Below, one piece after another: positions 5,775 to 13,627 of a stretch of DNA of 16,288 nucleotides (within the stretch, counting starts at the first letter, position 1; every line of letters starts with the position of its first letter). Under the pieces are notes generated by a model. The model saw only the letters and a list, made by a program, of their open reading frames with translations, had not been told where the DNA came from and did no database searches. The DNA is from Gallionella sp. (GTDB lineage: Bacteria > Pseudomonadota > Gammaproteobacteria > Burkholderiales > Gallionellaceae): NCBI GenBank assembly GCA_030645955.1, contig JAUSMR010000038.1:1-16288 (forward strand), in the 5' to 3' direction. A program made the position numbers and the translations under genes.

Positions 5775-7928
5775 CTACTTACGCGTCATCTCGCGCGTGG
5801 GCATGCTGATGTGAAATCCCTGGGCATAGTTGATGCCCATGTCTTTGAGCGCATCAAAGATCGCCTGATTTTCGACAAACTCCGCCACCGTCTGGATGCC
5901 GATGTCCTGACATAGCCGGGAAAGATTGTGAACCAGGGCGTAGTCAATCTTGGAATTGAGAATATTGCGCACGAAAGCGCCATCAATTTTGACGTATTCG
6001 AACTGCAGCTCGCGCAGGTAATGGAAGGAGTTGTAGCCGCTGCCGAAATCGTCCAGCGCAAAGGCAAAGCCCTTCTGGCGCAGATTGCTCAGGAACTTGC
6101 GCATATTGGTCATGTCGCCGATGGCGTCGCGTTCCAGGACTTCGAAAACGATGCATTCCGGCGGAATCTCCAGCGTGTTGCACAACTCCTCGGCGTAGCC
6201 CAGGATGCCACGCCCCTGGATTTCCTGCGCCGACAGGTTGAGAAACAGCTTGATGCCAGGCGAATCCGACTTCATCTGCTCGCGCTTCGCCTGGAACGCC
6301 TTGCTGATGATGATGCGATCAAGTTCGCGGCCCATGCCGTACTTTTCCATCGTCTCGATGAAGATGCCGGCGGAGAGGATTTCGCCACTCGGTTCGATCA
6401 GCCGCGCCAGCGTTTCGCAGGCGAACAACTCGCCCGTGCGGCAATCGACGATGCTGTGGTAATAGGGAACGATGCGATCTTGCTGCAATGCCTCGCGCAG
6501 TTTTTCTGCATGGTCGCGCGTATTGCGGCTGCCCTCGACCCGCCCTTCCAGCGAATCGAGCGTGCAAGCGCTGTTCTTGCCCATTTCCTTGGCCCGGTAC
6601 ATCGCGACATCCGCCCCGGCCAGCAGGTCGGACTCGTTCTGTGCGTCGATCGGGTACGTGGCGATGCCGATTGAGACAGTCAAGTGAAAGTGCTTGCCGT
6701 CGGGGGCCGTGAAGACGCGCTCGCGCAAGGTGCGTCCCAGCGTGCCAGCCACCGTGGCAGCCCCTACCCGGCCGGTTTCCATCAGGACGACGGAAAATTC
6801 GTCGCCACCGATGCGGGCGGCCAGGTCGCCCTTGCGGATATGCTCACGCAGGATTTCCGCCACCCCGCACAAGGCGTCGTCACCGGTCGCGTGACCATAG
6901 GAATCGTTGATGTCCTTGAAATCGTCCAGATCGAGCATCAACAGCGAGAACTCGTGGCTGTGCCGCTCCGAGCGCCCGATTTCATACTCCAGTATGTTGT
7001 TGAAATGCCGGCGGTTGTAGAGACCGGTCAGCGGGTCGTGCATGGCATAGTATTCGAGCTCGGTCAGCGTGCGCGACAGCAACTTGCTGGAGCCGACCAC
7101 CATCACCATGACCGACAGGATGGAGCGCACCACGCTTTCTTCCTGCGCGCTCAATTCGCCGCTGGCGACATAGGCCACGCCCAGCAGCCCGGCCAGCTTG
7201 GGCGTGTGTTCCGGCACCGCGACCGTGATCATGCGCATCGCGTCGATGCTGTCGACCGGCCCGCTCACCTTGACGACGAACTCCTCGATGTCCAGCGGCG
7301 CATCGTCGGGCAGCCTCAGGCTGGCGAGCATCTGCCTGGACAACATGTCGCGCGCCGTCTTCTTCAAATCGTCGGCATAGTCACCGAGGTAGTAGAGAAA
7401 AAGGGAGAGACCGTGCTCCTCGGCGAACGCGATGTAGAAGAAGTTGAACGGAAAAATAGCGTGAAAGTCGGCCAGAATTTCCTGCACGAACTCCTTCCAC
7501 TGCGCGACGTGCTCGTGCGACAGGATGATGCGCTCCAGTACCTTACTCTGGCGCTCGAACAAGTCCTTTTCAATCAAGGTCGAAGCCAGGTTGGTCAAGG
7601 TCTCGTTGAACTCCTGCATCGTCGCCCGCACGTAGTTGCCGTTGCGGTGCCACTGGCGTTGCCGCTCATCCAGCAGGATATCGAGCGTGGCATCCAGGCA
7701 GACACAGGCTTGCACCGCGCGCTCCAGTCGCTGGCTAAGTTCCGGCACCCCCACTTCCTCGGCAATGCTGCGCAAATCGGTGATCACTTCGTGGTGAACC
7801 TCCTTCACCAGCGCATTCAGGTTGCCACCGAAGATCTTGGTGCGGGTCTGGCTTTCCAGCAAGGCCGCCATGCGATCGATGACGCGCAGGCGCACCCCCT
7901 CCAGGTGGCTGGGGAGAATGCTGTTCAT
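5775..7928 (-). CDS. GAF-like sensor - GGDEF - EAL c-di-GMP turnover protein
   Basis: 717 residues, no membrane segments seen, so probably cytoplasmic. Residues 1-125 are helical. Residues 130-285 look GAF-like, with a hydrophobic core around 158-182. The cyclase domain (about 295-460) has MHDPLTGLYNRRHF, an exact GGDEF at 374-378 and an intact inhibitory-site motif RKGD (366-369) five residues before it. The phosphodiesterase domain (about 475-712) has ETL in place of EAL (Glu505), but keeps Asn564, Glu596, Asp626-Asp627, Lys647, Glu683 and Gln703, so hydrolysis remains possible. The ATG overlaps the stop of the ODP-like gene (ATGA, 7925-7928), implying translational coupling. comEC follows 35 bp downstream. 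The net direction, synthesis or breakdown of c-di-GMP, cannot be told from the sequence. Confidence 0.93.
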   Translation of the reverse strand: MNSILPSHLEGVRLRVIDRMAALLESQTRTKIFGGNLNALVKEVHHEVITDLRSIAEEVGVPELSQRLERAVQACVCLDATLDILLDERQRQWHRNGNYVRATMQEFNETLTNLASTLIEKDLFERQSKVLERIILSHEHVAQWKEFVQEILADFHAIFPFNFFYIAFAEEHGLSLFLYYLGDYADDLKKTARDMLSRQMLASLRLPDDAPLDIEEFVVKVSGPVDSIDAMRMITVAVPEHTPKLAGLLGVAYVASGELSAQEESVVRSILSVMVMVVGSSKLLSRTLTELEYYAMHDPLTGLYNRRHFNNILEYEIGRSERHSHEFSLLMLDLDDFKDINDSYGHATGDDALCGVAEILREHIRKGDLAARIGGDEFSVVLMETGRVGAATVAGTLGRTLRERVFTAPDGKHFHLTVSIGIATYPIDAQNESDLLAGADVAMYRAKEMGKNSACTLDSLEGRVEGSRNTRDHAEKLREALQQDRIVPYYHSIVDCRTGELFACETLARLIEPSGEILSAGIFIETMEKYGMGRELDRIIISKAFQAKREQMKSDSPGIKLFLNLSAQEIQGRGILGYAEELCNTLEIPPECIVFEVLERDAIGDMTNMRKFLSNLRQKGFAFALDDFGSGYNSFHYLRELQFEYVKIDGAFVRNILNSKIDYALVHNLSRLCQDIGIQTVAEFVENQAIFDALKDMGINYAQGFHISMPTREMTRK

Positions 7929-8689
7929 TCGGAAAACCGCCCGCCGCTGTGCATCAGGTCAACGCCACATTGCAGGTCACACAGCCAGTCCAGAAACTCA
8001 CGCACGGCGGCGCCGCGATAGATGGGCCCATGCTGCGGCGCGATCATGTCGATTTCCAGCCCGGCGATGGTTTCCAGCCAGCAGCGGATCGCCTTGTTGG
8101 AGCACATGTAGCGGCGGTGGAAGCCTTCGATAAAGGGCAGATGGCTATTGAAATCACTCACGTAGGCATCGTCCTTGTCCATGGGCATCATGGCCGCGCC
8201 GATATCGCCGGTGAACAGGATTTTCGACACCGGATCGTAGACGTTGATCTGGCCTTCCGAATGCAGAAAATGCGCGGGAACGATTTTGAGCCTGAAGCCC
8301 GGCGCCACCTCGCAATCCATGCCTTCATCCGGCACGCCGACAAATTGCGACATGTCCTTCAGGCCATAGTGCGGCAGAAAGCGCATCCAGATGCGGGAGA
8401 TATACACCGGCGCCTTGACCAGTTCCAGCCAGGTGGCAATGCCGCCGACAATGTCGGGATCCTGGTGGGAGAGAAAGATGCCGCGAATTTTGTCGGGTGG
8501 GAGATAGCGCAGCATTTCGGCCAGCACCCGCGGCATCACACCGAAACCGCCCGGATCCAGCAATACACCCGAACCCTCATGCACAACCAGATATTGGTTG
8601 GAACGAACGCCGTCCTCTTCCCCCGGTTCGCTCTCGTTGAGCAGGATGAACTTGTGAGTTTCAGATTCGAACAGCTTGATGTTGCGCAT
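7925..8689 (-). CDS. Flavodiiron/ODP-like metallo-beta-lactamase-fold protein
   Basis: 254 residues from ATG 8689, chosen because GAGAAG lies 5 nt before it and MRNIKLFES is the natural domain start. An in-frame ATG at 8752 would add 21 residues but has no well-placed ribosome site. The protein is a single MBL domain. The metal ligand set fits flavodiiron proteins rather than hydrolases: His75-x-Asp77-x-Asp79 (in LSHQDPDIVGG), His140, Asp162 (in FTGDIG) and His220 (in APQHGPIYRG). There is no flavodoxin domain. Stand-alone versions called ODP bind oxygen at a di-iron centre and act as sensors, known from Treponema chemotaxis. The 4-bp overlap with the GGDEF-EAL gene suggests it reports oxygen, NO or iron state to that enzyme. 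The partner role is inference. Confidence 0.88.
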   Translation of the reverse strand: MRNIKLFESETHKFILLNESEPGEEDGVRSNQYLVVHEGSGVLLDPGGFGVMPRVLAEMLRYLPPDKIRGIFLSHQDPDIVGGIATWLELVKAPVYISRIWMRFLPHYGLKDMSQFVGVPDEGMDCEVAPGFRLKIVPAHFLHSEGQINVYDPVSKILFTGDIGAAMMPMDKDDAYVSDFNSHLPFIEGFHRRYMCSNKAIRCWLETIAGLEIDMIAPQHGPIYRGAAVREFLDWLCDLQCGVDLMHSGGRFSE

Positions 8690-8780
8690 TTTTTCTTCTC
8701 GTGGTGTCAGCCAAAACTCGCGCGATGCCACCGGATGCAAAAAACTCGACATCGAAGTGGCTGCGCTTTCCCCTGCTTAA

Positions 8781-8820
8781 GGTAGGGTTTTGAATATAGC
8801 GTATTTTATTTCTGCCATTG
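8781..8820 (-). promoter_or_regulatory. Candidate promoter region of the ODP/GGDEF-EAL operon
   Basis: In the 209-bp gap between the HDOD stop and the ODP start there is an AT-rich patch with -10-like words TAAAAT and TATATT read on the minus strand, but no good -35. Just downstream lies AAAACCCTAC (8782-8791 on the minus strand), which is also found in the inverted repeat before the acyltransferase gene (12316-12333). Confidence 0.35.
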
Positions 8821-8856
8821 GAGCGATCGGCAGCATCGTGCCCTGACTGCGCTACC

Positions 8857-8899
8857 GCGGCTGCACCCGCCTGGATGCGCGTGGCACATCGGCAGCCGC
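8857..8899 (-). terminator. Weak hairpin after the HDOD gene
   Basis: GCGGCTGC (8857-8864) and GCAGCCGC (8892-8899) are perfect 8-bp inverted arms around a 27-nt loop, directly at the HDOD stop. There is no T-run, so an intrinsic terminator is doubtful; it may only stabilise the mRNA end. Confidence 0.25.
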
Positions 8900-9723
8900 T
8901 AAATCAGGGGTCGGCCGGGCGTCTGGGCCGACCAATCGATCGGGTCCTGCTGCAGCACCATGTCAATGTCAAGCCCCAGCACCTCGCCCACCGAGCCCGG
9001 AAAGGTCACCGCCAGGGCCTTGTCCGACAGTTCGGCCTCTTTGGCGCGGGCCCGCCAGGTGGCGAGATGAATGACGCCTGCCAACGGTTCGTAGACATTA
9101 TTCTCAAACGGCGCGTACTGATGCTCCAGCGCATCGACAAGGGGCTGCGGAATGTGCCATTGGCGGGCGAAACCAGCGCCCACCTGCGCATAGCAAAAGC
9201 CAAAAGACCTTGTTTCGGCCTTCGCGCGCCTCAGGTCAAGCGGGGGAACTTCGCGGTCCAGCGCCGCCACCGCGTCCGGCATGCCCATGTGCATGGCCAG
9301 TTCGCCCACCGCGTGAATCAGGCCGCAGGTAAAGGCCGCCTGCTGGTTCTGCCGCACCACGCCCGCCAGGGACCGGGCCAGCTTGGCCACATTCAGGCTA
9401 TAGGCCCAAAACTGCTGCAGGTTGATGCCCGGCACTGCCTTGAAAGAGGCACCTGAGGCCGCCGCCGCCGCCATGGTGCGCACATGGCCGAGCCCAAGAA
9501 TCGCCAGGGCTTCGGAGACACTGCTGATCTTGCCCGATAGTTTGAAAAACCCCGAGTTCGACAGTTGCAGCAGGCGTATCGTCAGGGCCGGATCGGTGCT
9601 GATGAGCTGAGTGACTTTTTTCAGATCGGGCTCATCTCGATCAAGCTCGCTGAGCAAGAGCGCAAGCACCTTGGGAATGCTGGGCAGCACGAACTGTGAC
9701 GCCAGCAGGGCATTCAGTTCCAT
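8899..9723 (-). CDS. HDOD-domain signalling protein
   Basis: 274 residues made mostly of one HDOD domain (about 8-205). Family landmarks are LPSIPKVL (13-20), ISTDPALTIRLLQLSNSGFF (41-60) and the IxSVSEALAILGLGHVR stretch (66-82). The metal-binding HD pair typical of HD phosphohydrolases is replaced (His137-Ala138 in LIHAVGEL), as usual for HDOD proteins, which are thought to act as non-catalytic signalling modules. No output domain such as GGDEF or EAL is attached; the last 70 residues are not recognised. GGAG lies 5 nt before ATG 9723. The gene follows tex by 55 bp on the same strand without a visible terminator, so cotranscription is likely. A role in the neighbouring c-di-GMP network is inferred from context only. 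Confidence 0.9.
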   Translation of the reverse strand: MELNALLASQFVLPSIPKVLALLLSELDRDEPDLKKVTQLISTDPALTIRLLQLSNSGFFKLSGKISSVSEALAILGLGHVRTMAAAAASGASFKAVPGINLQQFWAYSLNVAKLARSLAGVVRQNQQAAFTCGLIHAVGELAMHMGMPDAVAALDREVPPLDLRRAKAETRSFGFCYAQVGAGFARQWHIPQPLVDALEHQYAPFENNVYEPLAGVIHLATWRARAKEAELSDKALAVTFPGSVGEVLGLDIDMVLQQDPIDWSAQTPGRPLI

Positions 9724-9778
9724 GGCAACTCCGTTAACAATTTCCGTTGATGAATGAACCTGACCGTAACATTATGTA

Positions 9779-12202
9779 TCAGTGACCTGGGCCCTTGAGC
9801 TTGGCAAACGCAGACGACATGGCCGTGGATTGCGGCGCATTGGAATGTGATGCCGTGCCCTGCCCACCCGAACGGCCGCGCTGGTTATTGGCAACGCCCT
9901 GAAAACGGTTGTCGCCCGCACTGTCGCGCCGGCCTGGAGCCGCGCCCAGCTTCATGGTCAGGGCAATGCGTTTGCGGGCCACGTCCACCTCCACCACCTG
10001 CACCTTGACGATGTCGCCGGTTTTGACAATCTCTCGGGCATCGGTGACAAACTTGTGCGCCAACTGGCTGACGTGAACCAATCCATCCTGGTGCACACCC
10101 AAATCAACAAACGCGCCAAAGGCCGCCACATTGCTGACCGTGCCCTCCAGAATCATGCCCTCTTTCAGGTCCTTGATGTCGTCCACGCCGTCATTGAAAC
10201 GCGCCACCTTGAAGTCAGGCCGCGGGTCGCGGCCGGGTTTCTCCAGCTCGCCCAGAATGTCCTTGACGGTGATGACACCAAACTGCGCGTTGGCAAACAG
10301 TTCAGGCTTGAGGACTTTCAGCATGTCGGCGCGCCCCATCAGCTCGGCCACCGGCTTGGCCGTGTGGGTCATGATTTTCTCGACCACCGGGTAGGTCTCG
10401 GGGTGCACGCCGGTCATGTCCAGCGGGTTGTCGCCGCCGCGAATGCGCAGGAAGCCCGCACTTTGCTCGAAGGTCTTGGCGCCCAAGCCGGTCACCTGCA
10501 TCAGTTGCTGGCGGTTGTTGAAGGCGCCATTGGCTTCGCGCCAGCGCACCACCGCCTTGGCCACGCTGCCACTCAGGCCGGACACACGGGAGAGCAGCGG
10601 CACGCTGGCCGTGTTCAGGTCCACACCGACCGAGTTCACGCAATCTTCCACCACGGCTTCCAGCGTCTTGGCCAGTTCGCTTTGATTCACGTCGTGCTGG
10701 TACTGGCCCACGCCAATCGATTTGGGGTCGATCTTGACCAGCTCGGCCAGCGGGTCCTGCAGTCGGCGCGCAATGCTGGCGGCGCCGCGCAGACTCACGT
10801 CCACATCCGGCATTTCTTGCGAGGCGAATTCGCTGGCGGAATACACGGAAGCCCCGGCTTCGCTGACCACCACTTTTTCAATCAGGCGGTCGGAGACTTT
10901 GCCCATCAGCTTGATCAGATCAGCGGCCAGCTTGTCGGTCTCGCGGCTGGCTGTGCCGTTGCCAATGGCGATCAGGTTCACGCCGTGCTTCTCGCACAGC
11001 TTGCCCAGGATGTGCAGTGAGCCCTCCCAGTCTTTGCGCGGCTCGTGCGGAAACACGGTGGACGTTTCAACCAGCTTTCCCGTGGTATCGACCACCGCCA
11101 CTTTGACACCGGTGCGGATGCCGGGGTCCAGCCCCAACACCACACGCGGCCCGGCGGGTGCAGCCAGCAACAAATCACGCAGGTTGTCGGCAAACACCTT
11201 GATGGCGACTTTTTCGGCGTCTTCCCTGAGCCGGGTAAACAAGTCACGCTCGGTTGACAGGCTCAGCTTGACGCGCCAGGTCCAGGCCACGCATTTGCGG
11301 ATCAAATCATCGGCAGCCCGACCCTTGTGGCTCCAGCCCAAGCGCAACGCAATGCGTCCCTCGGCCAGCGACACCACCGGGGTTGCTCTTGTTTTAATAG
11401 CGACTTGCGCAGTAGATACGGCGGCCAGAGGCTGATTTGGCTCTGGAATGACCAGCTTGGCATCGAGAATCTCCAGCCCACGGCCTCGAAACACCGCCAG
11501 TGCACGATGCGAGGGCACGCGGCCAATCGGTTCGTCGTAGTCAAAATAGTCGCGGAACTTGGCCACGTCGGCGTTGTTTTCATCCTTGCCGTCCATGAGC
11601 TTGCTCTGGAACAGGCCCTCCTGCCACAGCCATTCACGCAGATCCTGCACCACAGTGGCGTCTTCGGCCCAGCGCTCACTCAGCAAGTCGCGCACGCCGT
11701 CCAGCACTGCCTGCACAGTGGAAAAGTCAGGTTGTTTGTCCTCGCCCTCCACGACCGGCTTCATGGGAATCACATATGCCAGCGCCTCGTCCGCCGGCAC
11801 CAGATCGGGGTTGGCAAACAGCGCGTCCGCCAGCGGCTCCAGCCCGGCCTCGCGCGCCAGTTGCCCCTTGGTGCGGCGTTTCAACTTGAACGGCAGGTAC
11901 AGGTCTTCCAGCTCTTGTTTGGTGCTGGCGGCAACCAACGCAGCCAGCAGCGCTGGTGTCATCTTGCCCTGCTCCTCAATGTTCTTGATCACGGTCTGCA
12001 GCCGGTCACGCAGCTCGCGCAAATAGCCCAGCCGGGCTTCAAGCTCGCGCAACTGGATGTCGTCGAGTCCGTCGGTCACTTCCTTGCGGTAGCGGGCGAT
12101 GAAGGGCACCGTGGCACCGCCATCGAGCAGCTCAACGGCGGCCTGCACCTGCTTGGTCTGAACCCGGATTTCCTGCGCGATTTGCGCGATGATTTTCTGC
12201 AT
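9779..12202 (-). CDS. tex: Tex transcription accessory protein with S1 RNA-binding domain
   Basis: 807 residues, full length for Tex (YhgF). The order is: N-terminal helical Tex domain starting MQKIIAQIAQEI, with VPFIARYRKEVTDGLDD (32-48) and LEDLYLPFKLKRRTK (98-112); a YqgF-like RNase H fold with LGLDPGIRTG (356-365); helix-hairpin-helix motifs (about 528-588, LNTASVPLLSRVSGL and VTGLGAKTFEQ); and an S1 domain (about 680-750, GTVSNVAAFGAFVDLGV). A basic, low-complexity tail follows (755-807). Tex binds nucleic acid and is linked to transcription and stress tolerance; the exact biochemical role is not settled. No strong ribosome site precedes ATG 12202. Residues 265-274 (AQVAIKTRAT) come from the same type of short repeat seen in comEC. 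Confidence 0.97.
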   Translation of the reverse strand: MQKIIAQIAQEIRVQTKQVQAAVELLDGGATVPFIARYRKEVTDGLDDIQLRELEARLGYLRELRDRLQTVIKNIEEQGKMTPALLAALVAASTKQELEDLYLPFKLKRRTKGQLAREAGLEPLADALFANPDLVPADEALAYVIPMKPVVEGEDKQPDFSTVQAVLDGVRDLLSERWAEDATVVQDLREWLWQEGLFQSKLMDGKDENNADVAKFRDYFDYDEPIGRVPSHRALAVFRGRGLEILDAKLVIPEPNQPLAAVSTAQVAIKTRATPVVSLAEGRIALRLGWSHKGRAADDLIRKCVAWTWRVKLSLSTERDLFTRLREDAEKVAIKVFADNLRDLLLAAPAGPRVVLGLDPGIRTGVKVAVVDTTGKLVETSTVFPHEPRKDWEGSLHILGKLCEKHGVNLIAIGNGTASRETDKLAADLIKLMGKVSDRLIEKVVVSEAGASVYSASEFASQEMPDVDVSLRGAASIARRLQDPLAELVKIDPKSIGVGQYQHDVNQSELAKTLEAVVEDCVNSVGVDLNTASVPLLSRVSGLSGSVAKAVVRWREANGAFNNRQQLMQVTGLGAKTFEQSAGFLRIRGGDNPLDMTGVHPETYPVVEKIMTHTAKPVAELMGRADMLKVLKPELFANAQFGVITVKDILGELEKPGRDPRPDFKVARFNDGVDDIKDLKEGMILEGTVSNVAAFGAFVDLGVHQDGLVHVSQLAHKFVTDAREIVKTGDIVKVQVVEVDVARKRIALTMKLGAAPGRRDSAGDNRFQGVANNQRGRSGGQGTASHSNAPQSTAMSSAFAKLKGPGH
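11381..11410 (-). repeat. Short dispersed-repeat-like segment inside tex, copy B
   Basis: The coding strand shares GCTATTAAA and 21 of 30 positions with comEC 5584-5613. It encodes AQVAIKTRAT. It falls in a variable stretch of Tex between the N-terminal and YqgF domains, where an extra ten residues should be tolerated. Confidence 0.5.
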
Positions 12203-12258
12203 GACTGTATGAACCGTCAGCCTGGCGCTGACTAAAACTGAAAGAAGGCCGCCAGTTT

Positions 12259-12291
12259 GCCACAGGAGGATGGACCAAGCACCCCTGTGGC
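12259..12291 (-). promoter_or_regulatory. Stem-loop in the tex upstream region
   Basis: GCCACAGG (12259-12266) and CCTGTGGC (12284-12291) are perfect inverted arms with a 17-nt spacer, 57 nt before the tex start. It could lie in the tex leader RNA or in the divergent promoter region. No T-run follows in either direction. Confidence 0.3.
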
Positions 12292-12315
12292 CACTTCCTC
12301 AGAGGCTGGTGCGCG

Positions 12316-12355
12316 TGTAGGAAAAACCCTACATGCCTTGAAAAAACCCTTACGT
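12316..12355. promoter_or_regulatory. Operator candidate: TGTAGG-N6-CCTACA plus downstream half-site
   Basis: A perfect inverted repeat (TGTAGG 12316-12321, CCTACA 12328-12333) lies in the tex/acyltransferase divergent region. The embedded word AAAAACCCT (12322-12330) recurs at 12342-12350, exactly 20 bp on, followed by TACG. Two sites about two helical turns apart suggest cooperative binding of a dimeric activator or repressor, 125-165 bp before the acyltransferase start. The protein is unknown; a NarL/FixJ-type regulator is a guess from symmetry. Confidence 0.45.
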
Positions 12356-12402
12356 CCAGATTATCGAGACGCCGACATGAGTTTTTGAAAGCCCCATCTA
12401 CA

Positions 12403-12454
12403 TTGACTTTCAGCGCATCGGACAACACAAATTGGATTGTCCGATGGGTCCAAT
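12403..12454 (+). promoter_or_regulatory. Weak promoter and inverted repeat before the acyltransferase gene
   Basis: TTGACT (12403-12408) is a good -35; 17 nt on, CACAAA (12426-12431) is a poor -10. Just downstream, ATTGGA (12431-12436) and TCCAAT (12449-12454) form a 6-bp inverted repeat with a 12-nt spacer. The poor -10 would fit an activator-dependent promoter. Confidence 0.35.
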
Positions 12455-12478
12455 CAACCTTTTTCAAGGAGTGTCCTA

Positions 12479-13261
12479 ATGAATCAGCACGCAACGTCTG
12501 CCGCCTTCCAGCCTCATCGCATCGAGACGCGCCAATCACGCGTCGACGCACTGAGCGAACCAGCCATGACCGAGGAGCGGCTTCCGTTCACCGTCCGCTT
12601 GGTGCGCGACGAAGACGATTTGGACAAAGCGGTGCAGATCCGCCATTCGGCTTACGCCCGCCATCTGCCAGTCTTTGCTGAATCGCTCAAAGCAGCCGAG
12701 ACCGCTGACGCCGACAATGGCGTGGTGGTCTTGCTGGCGGAATCAAAACTGGATGGCTCCCCGCTGGGCACCATGCGCATCCAGACCAATCAGTTCAAAC
12801 CACTTTGCCTTGAACAGTCGGTCGAGCTGCCAGCCTGGCTCAAGGCACGGCCGCTGGCAGAGGCCACCCGTTTGGGCGTCACCAATGAAAAAGGCGGACG
12901 TCTCGTCACGACCATGCTCTTCAAGGCCTTTTTTCAATACTGCCAGCAAACTGGCATCGAATGGATGGTCGTCACCGGGCGCGCCCCCGTCGACCGGACG
13001 TATGACCGGCTCCTGTTTGAAGACGTGTTTCCTGGCCGGGGCTACATTCCATTTAGCCACGTTGGCAACCTGCCGCACCGAGTGATGTCATTCAATGTCG
13101 AGACAGCGGAAGTCCGCTGGGCCGCCGCCAAGCATCCGCTATTTGACTTTATTTTCCGAACGCATCATCCGGATCTGGATATTGGCGGTCAACACCAAGC
13201 ATTCATCTCACCGCTGGCAAGACCGACCTTCCCAGCTCATCCTGCAGCGTTTTCCATGTAA
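12479..13261 (+). CDS. FeeM-like GNAT-fold N-acyltransferase
   Basis: 260 residues from ATG 12479, preceded by AAGGAG (12465-12470) at a good distance. An upstream in-frame start at 12437 is rejected because it lacks such a site. After a polar N-terminus of about 35 residues the core starts FTVRLVRDEDDLDKAVQIRHSAY, then LDGSPLGTMRI, EATRLGV and TTMLFKAFFQYCQQTGIEWMVV, and ends with a KHPLFDFIFRTHHPDLDIG stretch. This layout resembles N-acyl amino acid synthases (FeeM family), relatives of acyl-homoserine-lactone synthases that take acyl-ACP donors. A general GNAT or an exosortase-associated acyltransferase is the alternative. No membrane segment or signal peptide is seen. The gene is followed by a membrane GGDEF-EAL gene on the same strand, but a 366-bp gap argues for separate promoters. 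Confidence 0.75.
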   Translation: MNQHATSAAFQPHRIETRQSRVDALSEPAMTEERLPFTVRLVRDEDDLDKAVQIRHSAYARHLPVFAESLKAAETADADNGVVVLLAESKLDGSPLGTMRIQTNQFKPLCLEQSVELPAWLKARPLAEATRLGVTNEKGGRLVTTMLFKAFFQYCQQTGIEWMVVTGRAPVDRTYDRLLFEDVFPGRGYIPFSHVGNLPHRVMSFNVETAEVRWAAAKHPLFDFIFRTHHPDLDIGGQHQAFISPLARPTFPAHPAAFSM

Positions 13262-13627
13262 ATGGACATGGCCGTCTGCCCGCAGCGGCCGCACCTGGAC
13301 ATCCAGCCATCCCTCTGCAAGGTGTACCAGCACAGTGCCCTTGCATCTCCGCTCATCATTGACAGCAGGATAACCCGTAAAACGGGATTCAACGTGTTGG
13401 TTTTCATTCACACAACGTGAATTCCATTGCGATATTTTCCTGTTTGATGTAAGTTCATTTTGTTACGATATTTTTCAAAACATAACCACAAGAAACAACA
13501 GGGTTATTGAGCGACAGGCTGAAATGGCAAAGCATATGGTTATTGCTGCTTTCCCGGCCAAACAAGACAGCGCCAGACGGCACCTGATTAAGCAAGCGAG
13601 GTAATACCGTGCCGAGCAATGAACTAA
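13262..13627. promoter_or_regulatory. 366-bp intergenic region with promoter candidate and small repeats
   Basis: No gene is recognised. Contents: CCCGT-N3-ACGGG near 13375-13386, a weak hairpin without a clean T-run, and a perfect inverted repeat ATTCAC-N5-GTGAAT at 13406-13422. A direct repeat CGATATTTT starts at 13430 and 13466. A sigma-70-like promoter TTGATG (13444-13449), 17 nt, GATATT (13467-13472) would start transcription near 13480, leaving a leader of about 150 nt before the GGDEF-EAL gene. I looked for a GEMM c-di-GMP riboswitch in this leader and did not find its conserved blocks. Confidence 0.45.

Noticed and set aside
5928..6674. Plus-strand frame of 248 codons
   Set aside because: Antisense to the EAL domain, whose motifs are intact on the minus strand.
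6684..8021. Long plus-strand open frame of 445 codons
   Set aside because: Antisense to the GGDEF-EAL gene; rich in His, Gln and Val as expected from reading GC-rich codons backward, with no family motif, while the minus strand encodes clear domains.
7949..8785. Plus-strand open frame of 278 codons
   Set aside because: Shadow of the ODP-like gene; no recognisable domain or ribosome site.
10055..12235. Two long plus-strand open frames opposite tex (321 and 302 codons)
   Set aside because: Antisense to full-length tex, with His/Gln/Leu-rich composition typical of mirror frames.
13262..13627. c-di-GMP (GEMM) riboswitch before the membrane GGDEF-EAL gene
   Set aside because: The conserved GEMM blocks could not be found in the leader; a covariance search would settle it.
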